64,000 bases of DNA, from NCBI RefSeq assembly GCF_014196305.1, contig NZ_JACIDJ010000001.1:337683-401682 (forward strand), read 5' to 3'. The notes under the pieces were generated by a model, which worked only from the letters and a program-made list of their open reading frames with translations, was not told the origin of the DNA and ran no database searches. Numbering within the stretch: position 1 is the stretch's first letter; each line of letters begins with the position of its first letter. Below, one piece after another: positions 18,076 to 25,510 of the stretch. Both the position numbers and the translations under genes were made by a program. The DNA is from Roseococcus suduntuyensis (lineage in GTDB: Bacteria; Pseudomonadota; Alphaproteobacteria; Acetobacterales; Acetobacteraceae).

Positions 18076-18678
18076 TCAGTTCCCTTCCGGTTCCAGCCGC
18101 CCCGCCCCCCCGGCCGCGATGTCGCGCGCCGAGGTCACGAAGCGCAGCAGCCGCGCGGGCCCGCGCTCGGGCCGCGCGCGCACGGCGGCCAGCACGACGG
18201 AGCCGGCCACGGCCACGCCCGTCAAATGCTCGGCCGGGGGAACCACGGGCTGGCCCTCGGGCGCCATGCTGCCGCCCGACCAGAAGGCGCCCACCGCCGC
18301 CCAGGCCTCCGCGCTGCGGAAGGCGGCGGCCTCGGCGGCCGCCATGGCGGCGCGGCGCGTCGCCTCCTCCGGCCAGCGCACCCAGGCCTCGGCGGCCAGC
18401 AGCGCGGCCTCGTCCACCGGCTGGCGGCCGGGGTCGGGGATGGCGCGCGCGCACATGCAGGCCCACCACACCGCCTCGCGCCGCGGCAGGGCATGGGCGG
18501 CGAGGCGCGCGGCGTCGCTGTGGCGTTCCAGCGCGACCAGCCGCGCCACGCCCGCCGTGGCATCGGCCAGGCCCTGCAGGGCCTCCTGCCCGGCCTCATC
18601 CAGTTCGAGGCGTAGCAGCAGGGGTTCGAGCGGCACCGCCATCTTGTCGGGGGGCGTCTTGTCGGGGGGGGCGGCCAT
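18076..18678 (-). CDS. VgrG-PAAR linked protein of unknown function
   Basis: This 200-aa protein is alanine-rich and mostly helical in appearance. It has no signal peptide or membrane segment and no catalytic motif I recognise. Distinctive segments are REAVWWACMCARA (two cysteines, two tryptophans), EAAFRSAEAWAAVGAFWSGG and GVAVAGSVVLAAVRARP. It resembles small conserved proteins found between vgrG and PAAR genes in alphaproteobacterial T6SS loci (possibly the DUF6931 family; recalled, not checked). It overlaps vgrG by one base and PAAR follows after one base, so three spike-related products are made together. A role as adaptor that loads PAAR or cargo onto VgrG is a fair guess; a toxin is less likely because no immunity-like gene accompanies it. 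Confidence 0.75.
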   Translation of the reverse strand: MAAPPDKTPPDKMAVPLEPLLLRLELDEAGQEALQGLADATAGVARLVALERHSDAARLAAHALPRREAVWWACMCARAIPDPGRQPVDEAALLAAEAWVRWPEEATRRAAMAAAEAAAFRSAEAWAAVGAFWSGGSMAPEGQPVVPPAEHLTGVAVAGSVVLAAVRARPERGPARLLRFVTSARDIAAGGAGRLEPEGN

Positions 18679-20621
18679 CAGTTGATCTTCACCAGCGGCG
18701 CCTGGATGGTCATGATGCCATTCGCCTTGTGCGTGACCATCACGCCGGAGGTCTCGAGGCTCAACGACGCCTTCACCGTGATCATCATGGCCTCCAGCTC
18801 GATTCCCATGGGCGTCATGTGGATCTTGCTGCCGCCGCAGGTCAGCGTGATGGACTGCATGGCCTCGATCTCGATCTTGCCGAGGCTCGCCTTGGTCGAG
18901 ATGTTGCCCAGTTCCACCAGCGTGGACTGGTTCCCCATCGAGACCTTGGTGTCCATGTTGCCCATCTTCACCAGCAGGCTTTCATTCCCCTGCGTGATGG
19001 TGGCGCCGCGGTCGAGCTTCACCGTCTCGGTGTGCTTGCCGTCCACCGTCTCGGTGCGGTGGCGCCTGATCGTCTCCGTGCGGTCGTTCTTGACCAGCAG
19101 CGTCATGTCCTTCTCGGCCTGGACGTGGATCTCCTCCGAACCCTTCTTGTCCTCGAAGCGCAGCTCGTTGAAGTTGGACGGCCCTCCCCCCTTGCTGGAG
19201 CGCGTCTTGAAGCCTGATTGCGTCTTGTTGGCCGGCAGCGCGTAGATGGGCTTCTGCTCGGCGTTGTAGACGCTGCCGATGATGACGGGCCGGTCGGGGT
19301 CGCCGCTGACGAAGGCCACCAGCACCTCGTCGCCCACGCGCGGCAAGGTCCAGGACCCGCCCCAGGCGCCGGCGAAGCCCTGCGCCACCCGCACCCAGCA
19401 GGAGGAGGCATCGTCGCGCGGGCCCGCGCGGTCCCACAGGAAATGCACCTTCACCCGGCCGTATTCGTCGCAATGGATCTCCTCGCCCTGCGCGCCGGTG
19501 ACGATGGCGCTGTGCACGCCGGGCATGGGCGGGCGCGGGCGCGGGGCGGCGGGGCGCCAGGGCCGGTCGGCCGCCATCAGCACCAGGCGGCTGGAATAGC
19601 CCGCGGTGCCATCGCCCGCGAGCTGCGTCTCGTCATAGGCCTCGTGAACCACCTCGTTCAGCAGCCAGGTCAGCGGCGAGGTGGCGTCCAGCCCGTGCAG
19701 CACGCGCACCCGCCCGCCCGCGAAGAGGGTGGGGTCATTGCCCGAGGCCGAGACGAGGTCCGCGCCGGCCTCATACCCCTCCATGCCGAGCTTGGCGGGG
19801 TCCGCGTCGGGCCGCGCCGCGGTGCCGCCGGGCCATTGGTAGATCTCGAAACCCGTGGCACCCGGGGAGGTCAGCACCGTCGCGGCCTCCTTCTCCAGCA
19901 GGCGGGAGGGGTTCAGCCCGTCATGGTCGTCCAGCTTCATCTTGCCGGGCCGAAGCGCGGAGACGGGGCGCCATTCGGTCAACGCGCCCATCACATCCGC
20001 ATCGGGCCGGATCACCTGGGGGTCGCCGGGCACCAGCGGGTAGTCGGCATTGGCGCCGCCGATGACGAGGGTGTGCGCGCTGTCCGTGTGCTCGAAGAAA
20101 TAGCCGCAGCCCACCTCCTCCAGCAGGCGCTGGGCGAAGTCGAGGTCAGTCTCGTTGAACTGCACGCAATAGCCGCGCGGCGTGGTGGGCACCGAGCCAC
20201 CCCAGCGCACCGGCGCCACCTGGTGCTCGCCCAGGATCGTGCCCACGATGTCCTTGACCGACTTGTCCTGGAAGATGCGGCAATCCCCGGTGCGGGAGAG
20301 CATCCACAGCGTCGGCACCGCCTCGATCACATAGGAGGCGAGGCCCCGCCCATAGGGCCCCAGGCGCGAGAAGCTCCGCACGATGGCGTGGAAATGCCGC
20401 GGGGCCACATGGCCCGTGGTGACGGTGCAGGTCACGGGCTTGCCGATGAGGGCGGAGGGCGCGAGGTCCATCTCGGTGGAGATGACCTCGGCGGACAGCG
20501 CGAAGGGCGCGCCGATGGCCTCGCGCACCGACAGGCGGCGCAGCACCAGCGCATCCGGCCCCAGCGCGGTGCTGATGCTCAGAAGCCGGCTGGTCTGGGT
20601 CATCTCCAGCGCGCCGCTCAA
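18678..20621 (-). CDS. vgrG: T6SS spike protein VgrG
   Basis: This 647-aa VgrG has the gp27-like region (SRTGDCRIFQDKSVKDIVG, YCVQFNETDLDFAQRLLEEV) followed by the gp5/OB-fold segment (DEYGRVKVHFLWDRAG, WTLPRVGDEVLVAFVSGDPD, IIGSVYNAEQ). The beta-helix repeat tail (HTETVKLDRGATITQGNESL and following) ends with HKANGIMTIQAPLVKIN. It stops at the normal end of the beta-helix, so it carries no effector extension. The start is a TTG at 20621: AAGGGAG lies 7 bases before it, whereas the ATG at 20603 has GGAG touching the codon. It is the first core gene of the leftward vgrG-pppA operon, 64 bases after the caspase-like gene. Confidence 0.96.
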   Translation of the reverse strand: MSGALEMTQTSRLLSISTALGPDALVLRRLSVREAIGAPFALSAEVISTEMDLAPSALIGKPVTCTVTTGHVAPRHFHAIVRSFSRLGPYGRGLASYVIEAVPTLWMLSRTGDCRIFQDKSVKDIVGTILGEHQVAPVRWGGSVPTTPRGYCVQFNETDLDFAQRLLEEVGCGYFFEHTDSAHTLVIGGANADYPLVPGDPQVIRPDADVMGALTEWRPVSALRPGKMKLDDHDGLNPSRLLEKEAATVLTSPGATGFEIYQWPGGTAARPDADPAKLGMEGYEAGADLVSASGNDPTLFAGGRVRVLHGLDATSPLTWLLNEVVHEAYDETQLAGDGTAGYSSRLVLMAADRPWRPAAPRPRPPMPGVHSAIVTGAQGEEIHCDEYGRVKVHFLWDRAGPRDDASSCWVRVAQGFAGAWGGSWTLPRVGDEVLVAFVSGDPDRPVIIGSVYNAEQKPIYALPANKTQSGFKTRSSKGGGPSNFNELRFEDKKGSEEIHVQAEKDMTLLVKNDRTETIRRHRTETVDGKHTETVKLDRGATITQGNESLLVKMGNMDTKVSMGNQSTLVELGNISTKASLGKIEIEAMQSITLTCGGSKIHMTPMGIELEAMMITVKASLSLETSGVMVTHKANGIMTIQAPLVKIN

Positions 20622-20685
20622 CCGCTCGCTCCCTTGGTTTCCTCACGGAGCATAGGCCGGAGGCGCGCCGCACTGGAAGCGCCGG

Positions 20686-23577
20686 TCACCGCGGCGCCCC
20701 CGCCAGCGGGAAGGAGCGCAGGTCGCGCTGGGCGGAGCGGAACACCGCGTCCTGCCGGTGCTGGCGCTCGGCCGCCAGTTGCGGCACGCGGCGCGTCACC
20801 CATTCCCCCAGCGCGAGCGCCGAGACGCGCCCCTCCTGGTCCGCCGGCGCGCGGCCGGTCAGCCCTTCCCTGACGGCGAAGGCGAAGACGCCGTTGCGGT
20901 CGTCATAGCTGTCCAGCGCCTCCTGCACGGAGGTGCTCGCGGCCAGCAGGAAGCGCCCCGTCTCGTTGCCGAGCGCCGCGAGACTATCAATGGTGAGCTG
21001 CCCGGCATGGCAGGTATCAATGAACAGGAAGCCGTCCCGCGCGCGGATGCGGGCCAGCGCCGCCACCAGCGCGCCCTCGTCCAGCGCGCTGCGCTGCAGG
21101 GCCTGCATGTCGGCGCTGGGGGCCGCGACCTCGTGCGGGAGGAAGAGGAAGCGGCGGTCGCCCTCGGCGCGGATGCCATGGCCCGCCAGATACAGCACGA
21201 AGGTGTCCTCGGGCCGCGCCAGCCGGGCGGCGGCGTCCAGCGCGCCCAGGATGTTGGCGCGGGTGGCCTGGGCATCGGTCAGCAGGGTGGCCACCACCTC
21301 GCGGAAGACGCCCGTGCCGCGCGCGCGCAGCGTCTCCACCACGGTGCGCGCATCGGCCACCGCGAAGCGCAGGTTCAATTCGCGCACGGCATATTGGTCC
21401 ACGCCCACCGCGACGACGATGAGGCGCCCCGCGCCGGGGGTGGTTGTGGTGCCGCCGGCGCGGCGCAGCTCCAGCGCCGGCCCCTCGGCAAACAGCGCCT
21501 GGTCGTCGGCGTAGAGCCGCGCCGCCACACGGTTGGGGCCGGGATCGAGCGGCACTTCCAGCTCGCCCCGGCCCGGCGTGGTGGGGCTGCGCATCGCGAG
21601 CCGCCCGTTCACCATGACGTCGAGCGGACCGAGCCCCAGGCCCCGGTCGGAAAGCGTGAAGGAGAGGCGCAGCGCGGTGGCCTCGCCCGGCAGTTCCGCC
21701 GTGCCCCAGGGCAGGGCCACGCAGCCCTCGGGGGTGACGGCGCAGGCCTCGCCGGGCGCCAGCGCCGGCAGGCGGCCGATTCGGGCGCGCACATCGCCCA
21801 GCTCCGCCATGCGGGCCTGGGCGGGCCGCGCATCGCCCACCAGGCGCGCGCGCACGGCGGCGGGCGCGAAGAGGGCGCGGTAGGCCTGCTGGAAGCTGGC
21901 CCATTCCGGCGTCTGCGCGCGGCCATTGTTGAGGTGGACCCCCACCAGTTCCTGCCCGCCCAGGGGGGCGTGGTCGAAGAGGCCCTCGGGCGTGAACATC
22001 GCCCAGCGCACGGCATCGGCATGGACGAAGAGGGCCGCGCGTTCCTCCATGCGGGGCCCGTCCAGGCCGATCCAGCGCAGCGTGCCATCGCCCAGCGCCA
22101 CCACGGCCACGCCCTCCAGCGCCACCACGCCCCAGGCGGTGGCGGGCAGCGGCAGTTCCGCGATGAGGCGGCCCTGGCGGTCATAGCGGCGCAGCGCGGT
22201 GTCCCAGCCCAGCAGGAAGCTCTCGCCATCGGGGGCGATGGCCAGGCTGCGGCTGAACTCGCCGGGGGCGTCGGGCAGCGGGCGGCCATTGAGGCGGGGG
22301 CGGTCGCGGTTCTGCCAATCCGTGATTTGCAGGCGGGGGGCCTCGCGCCGGGCGCCGGCCAGCCCCTCGGCCCCGCCCGGCTCCAGCCGCCCGGCGGCGG
22401 CGTCGAAGCGGAGCCGGGGGCCATGCGGCGCGAGGGCGAAGCCCAGCACCCGCCCATCCGCGCTGGCCATGAGCGCCCCGCCCGTCGCGCGGAAATCGGC
22501 GCTGGGCGCGGTGGGCGAATGCGCCAGCGCGCCATCGGGCGTGATGCGCCCCCAGCCCGGATCGGCGGCGGCGAAGGCCACGCCCCCCATGGGCAGCGGC
22601 AGCAGATGCGCGATGGCGTCGCGCGCGGCGGGGATGTCGCGCGGCGGGCCCAGCCCGAAATCCGCCCAGCGGCGCACCACGAAGCCGGGCTGGCCGGGCA
22701 CGGACGCCGCGGCCCGCGCATAGCCCGCGGCATGGAGCTGCACGCCCCCCTGCCCGTCGCCCGCCCAGGTCACGGCGGGCAGGCCTTCGCCCACCAGGCG
22801 CGAGGTGTCCGGCGTCAGCACCGGGGCGAGGTCGGCGCCGGAGATCACCTCCACCCGCAGCCGGTCCTCGAAGCCCACCGCCAGCAGCGTGCCATCGGGC
22901 GACCACGCCACCCCATAGGGCCGCGCGCCCTGCACCGGGGCGCGGGCCGCCACCCGCCGCCCCTGCCCGTCATGCAGCCGCACCTGCCCATCGGCCGAGG
23001 TGGAGGCGAGCCGCCCGTCCCGCGCGAAGGCCACCATGCGCGCCGCGCCCTGCCAGCCCTGGCTGTCCTCGAAGAGCAGCCTGCCCTGCCGGGCGTCGAA
23101 GACGCGGATGCCCGCGCGCCCGCCGAGTGCCACCGCCAGCCGCGCCCCATCGGCCGAGATGGCCATGTGCAGCACGGGCGCCGGCAGGCCGGGCAGCCGC
23201 GCCAGCATGCGCCCCGTGCCCGTGTCGAAGAGGTAGATGGCGAAGGCCCCGTCCCAGCCATGGCCGGTGAAGCCCGCCGCGAAGGCGCGCGTCCCGTCGG
23301 GCGTCAGCGCCACCGCATAGAGTTCGCCCTCGCCGCGCGGCCCGATGGGCGGGCGCAGCACACCCAGCGCCGCGCCATCCGGCAGCGACCAGAGGCGCAG
23401 CGTCTTGTCATCGCCCACCGAGGCGAGCAGGCGCCCCGCCGCATCGGTGGCCAGGCGCGAGACCGGCGCGCTGTGGGCGCCCGCCTCCACCCGCAGCACC
23501 GGCTCGCGCGGGGGGTCGGCCCGGGCCGCGCCGGCCCAGACCAGGGCCAGCGCGAGAAGAAGCCAGGCGGCGCGCAC
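20686..23577 (-). CDS. Exported WD40-repeat protein with C-terminal caspase (C14) domain
   Basis: This 963-aa protein has a clear Sec signal (RAAWLLLALALVWAGAARA, cleavage before DPPRE). WD40-like beta-propeller repeats fill about residues 30-500, for example AGAHSAPVSRLATDAAGRLL and DDKTLRLWSLPDG. A beta-sandwich-like stretch follows (about 590-690), then a caspase/metacaspase domain (about 705-960). The His-Cys dyad is intact: His800 in LYLAGHGIR and Cys856 in FLFIDTCHAGQ. Caspase-like proteases cut after basic or acidic residues; this one would act outside the cytoplasm. It directly follows a lipoprotein gene and precedes vgrG on the same strand, suggesting a T6SS-linked or envelope-stress role, which is inference. 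Similar cytoplasmic WD40-caspases exist in cyanobacteria and others. Confidence 0.88.
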   Translation of the reverse strand: MRAAWLLLALALVWAGAARADPPREPVLRVEAGAHSAPVSRLATDAAGRLLASVGDDKTLRLWSLPDGAALGVLRPPIGPRGEGELYAVALTPDGTRAFAAGFTGHGWDGAFAIYLFDTGTGRMLARLPGLPAPVLHMAISADGARLAVALGGRAGIRVFDARQGRLLFEDSQGWQGAARMVAFARDGRLASTSADGQVRLHDGQGRRVAARAPVQGARPYGVAWSPDGTLLAVGFEDRLRVEVISGADLAPVLTPDTSRLVGEGLPAVTWAGDGQGGVQLHAAGYARAAASVPGQPGFVVRRWADFGLGPPRDIPAARDAIAHLLPLPMGGVAFAAADPGWGRITPDGALAHSPTAPSADFRATGGALMASADGRVLGFALAPHGPRLRFDAAAGRLEPGGAEGLAGARREAPRLQITDWQNRDRPRLNGRPLPDAPGEFSRSLAIAPDGESFLLGWDTALRRYDRQGRLIAELPLPATAWGVVALEGVAVVALGDGTLRWIGLDGPRMEERAALFVHADAVRWAMFTPEGLFDHAPLGGQELVGVHLNNGRAQTPEWASFQQAYRALFAPAAVRARLVGDARPAQARMAELGDVRARIGRLPALAPGEACAVTPEGCVALPWGTAELPGEATALRLSFTLSDRGLGLGPLDVMVNGRLAMRSPTTPGRGELEVPLDPGPNRVAARLYADDQALFAEGPALELRRAGGTTTTPGAGRLIVVAVGVDQYAVRELNLRFAVADARTVVETLRARGTGVFREVVATLLTDAQATRANILGALDAAARLARPEDTFVLYLAGHGIRAEGDRRFLFLPHEVAAPSADMQALQRSALDEGALVAALARIRARDGFLFIDTCHAGQLTIDSLAALGNETGRFLLAASTSVQEALDSYDDRNGVFAFAVREGLTGRAPADQEGRVSALALGEWVTRRVPQLAAERQHRQDAVFRSAQRDLRSFPLAGAPR

Positions 23578-24573
23578 CTAGCCCGCCAGTTCGAAGCCAC
23601 CCGACTGCGCAAGGCGCTCCACATTGCCCAGGCTGTCGTTGAAGCCCTCACGCCGCACCAGGTTCGTGGCGGCGAGGCTGCGCACGTCCCCGCCCGCCAC
23701 CTCGGGCGACTGGCCGAGCGTGGCGGCCTGACCGCGCGTGGTCTGGAAGGCCGAGGTGGGCGCATAGCCGCGCACGCCCGAGGAGGTCTCGACCAGGGTG
23801 AAGCCGTCGCGGCCAGGACGGGCCGACACCACGTCGCGCGCATTGATCTGCGCCACCTGCGCGCTGCTGCTGCTGGGCGTCAGCCGCACCGGCACGGCTT
23901 GCCGCGCGGTGACGCGCACGGATTGCGAGCGGCTGGCCACGGCGCGCTGCACGCTGTCCTTGCCGCCGGGCACCACATTGTCCACGGCCGTGTCGAACTC
24001 CGCCGCGCGGGTGCCGATGCGGCCGCTGATGGTGCGGGCCAGCTGGATGTCGCGCTCGGTCCGCGCGCGGATGTCGGCCATCTGCGCCTGGCCCGCCGGG
24101 CGGCTGAGACGGCCCTCGCGCACCGCGACCCGCACGCGCTCGGCCGAAAGGAAGCGGCAATCCATCAACTGGTTGAAGGCGACCTGCGTGCGGTCGAGCT
24201 GCGCGTTCTCGCGCGAGAGGTCGTTCACGATCTGCGCCGTCACCGCCGCCTGGTCCTGCGCCTGGCGCTGCACGGCCACCCAGTAGCCCGTGGCGGCGCC
24301 GGCCGCGCCGCCGGCGACGGCGCCGATCAGCGCGCCCTCCCAGCGGCCGGAGGCGAGGCCGCCGATCAGCGCGCCGCCCACGGCGCCGATGGCCGCGCCC
24401 TGCAGGATGGTTTCGCCATAGAAATCGCCGGTGCTGTCCAGCGCCACCAGCTCGGTACGGCAGGCGTCGCGCCCGTCATCGGCGCCGATGCGCCCGGCCT
24501 GGGTGCTGACGCAGGCGGAGAGCATCACGGCCGCGGTCAGGGCGGCTGTGGCGCGGTACATCGGGCGCGGCAT
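23578..24573 (-). CDS. Glycine-zipper lipoprotein with SH3-like C-terminal domain
   Basis: This 331-aa predicted lipoprotein has lipobox LSAC with Cys21, so it should be lipidated and probably outer-membrane bound (Ser/Thr follow the Cys, no Asp). A glycine zipper (IGAVGGALIGG and LIGAVAGGAAGAATGY, about residues 60-98) could insert in or pack against a membrane. A helical region follows (about 100-200; QLDRTQVAFNQLMDCRFLSA). An SH3-like segment (about 220-280; VRVTARQAVPVRLTPSSSSA, GVRGYAPTSAFQTTRG) may bind peptidoglycan or peptides. It ends exactly where the caspase-like gene begins, so the two are certainly co-transcribed. No function is known to me; it could be an envelope anchor for the neighbouring system. 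Confidence 0.8.
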   Translation of the reverse strand: MPRPMYRATAALTAAVMLSACVSTQAGRIGADDGRDACRTELVALDSTGDFYGETILQGAAIGAVGGALIGGLASGRWEGALIGAVAGGAAGAATGYWVAVQRQAQDQAAVTAQIVNDLSRENAQLDRTQVAFNQLMDCRFLSAERVRVAVREGRLSRPAGQAQMADIRARTERDIQLARTISGRIGTRAAEFDTAVDNVVPGGKDSVQRAVASRSQSVRVTARQAVPVRLTPSSSSAQVAQINARDVVSARPGRDGFTLVETSSGVRGYAPTSAFQTTRGQAATLGQSPEVAGGDVRSLAATNLVRREGFNDSLGNVERLAQSGGFELAG

Positions 24574-24627
24574 GGCGTTTCATCCCCAGGTTGTGGGGCG
24601 AGCGTAACGCGCGGAATGCGGGAAAGG

Positions 24628-24643
24628 CCAGAGGCTTCGGCGC
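24628..24643 (-). terminator. Weak stem-loop after the DUF1194 gene
   Basis: Read leftward, a 5-bp stem (GAGGC / GCCTC) with a 6-base loop lies directly after the DUF1194 stop and is followed by TGGCCTTTCCC. It may be a partial terminator between DUF1194 and the lipoprotein gene. The stem is short and the T content low, so confidence is limited. Confidence 0.35.
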
Positions 24644-24644
24644 C

Positions 24645-25340
24645 TCAGGAAATCTCGCGGATCAGCTTGGCGCGCAGCGAGCGCGTCAGGTCCATGCGGC
24701 TGTCGGCCTGGAGGACGAAGGCGCCGGGGCCGCCGATCACGTCGCGTTCGTAGATGGCGGCCAGATTCTCCCCGCTCCGCGTCAGGCCGCCGGGCGCGAT
24801 GGCCAGCGCGTTCACCACCATGCCGCGCCGCACCACGATGTCGCGCGCGATGGGCGCGGGGCGGTGGCTGCGCATGTCCCCGGCATCGCCCGAGATGTCC
24901 ATCACCATGCGCTCCCCGGTGAAGGGGCCCTCGCGCAGCATATGGCTCGCGTGGTGGATGGCATCGCCGATGGCGTTCCAGGATTGCGGCGTGCGGGGGG
25001 CGCCCAGCAGCGCCTCGGCGAAATCCTGCGCGCTGGCGATGCCGCCCACGCGCATCCAGTCCACCACCACCTGCGACCCGCCGGGCGTGCCCCATTCCAG
25101 CGCGGCCAGCCCGATGGCGCCACGCCGGCCGGAGGCGATGGCGGCCAGCACGGCGGGGTGGGTGATGGCCTCCGCATAGCCCTCGCGCTGGAGGCGAAAT
25201 TCCTCCTCCGCGATGGAGCCCGAGGCGTCCATGGCCAGCACCAGCAGCACATCGAGCTGGGTTTGCGACTGCGCGCGGGCGGGCGCGGCCAGCAAGGCGG
25301 GCGCGGCGAGCAGGGCCCGCCGGACGAAGGGTGGTGCCAT
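24645..25340 (-). CDS. Exported vWA-like DUF1194 protein
   Basis: This 231-aa protein has a short Sec-type signal (RRALLAAPALLAAPARAQS) and a von Willebrand A-like fold of the DUF1194 family. The metal-site motif DASGS follows LDVLLVLAM, and GERMVMDISGDAGD and SWNAIGDAIHHASHML are family blocks. Such proteins are periplasmic, bind a divalent metal and probably proteins; no role is established. I take the ATG at 25340, with GAGG about 9 bases upstream, over an in-frame GTG at 25352. It lies 71 bases upstream of the lipoprotein gene on the same strand. Whether it belongs with the T6SS is uncertain because a weak stem-loop separates them. Confidence 0.82.
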   Translation of the reverse strand: MAPPFVRRALLAAPALLAAPARAQSQTQLDVLLVLAMDASGSIAEEEFRLQREGYAEAITHPAVLAAIASGRRGAIGLAALEWGTPGGSQVVVDWMRVGGIASAQDFAEALLGAPRTPQSWNAIGDAIHHASHMLREGPFTGERMVMDISGDAGDMRSHRPAPIARDIVVRRGMVVNALAIAPGGLTRSGENLAAIYERDVIGGPGAFVLQADSRMDLTRSLRAKLIREIS

Positions 25341-25410
25341 GGGGGACCTCACGGCGCGAATGAAGCGCGAGCCTAGCGGTGCGGCCCCTGGCCCTGCCAG
25401 TGAAATACGC

Positions 25411-25510
25411 GGGATTCAGCGTTGTCGGCGATCCCGCCTCAACGCATCCCGGCCACGTCTGACGCCGGGATTCAACGTTGTCGGCGATTCCGCCTCAACG
25501 CATCCCGGCC
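25411..25510. repeat. Two palindromic REP-like units (site A)
   Basis: Two 44-base units, 25411-25454 and 25467-25510, differ at two positions and are separated by 12 bases. Each starts GGGATTCA, carries CGTTG and CAACG arms, an inner GGCG/CGCC pair, and ends CAACGCATCCCGGCC, so it can fold on itself. The second unit runs into the first base of the malonyl-CoA decarboxylase stop codon. The segment GATTCAGCGT-TG-TCGGCGA aligns with the 55-base units at 42472, making this a divergent member of the same family. Confidence 0.8.

Noticed and set aside
18678-18750. C-terminal effector extension on VgrG
   Set aside because: The protein ends within the usual beta-helix pattern, with no extra domain after it.
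20758-24753. 1331-codon open frame on the strand opposite the caspase-like and lipoprotein genes
   Set aside because: Long antisense frames are expected in very GC-rich DNA where stop codons are rare. The opposite strand codes clear families with signal peptides and motifs; the antisense product is rich in His/Arg/Gly with no recognisable domain.
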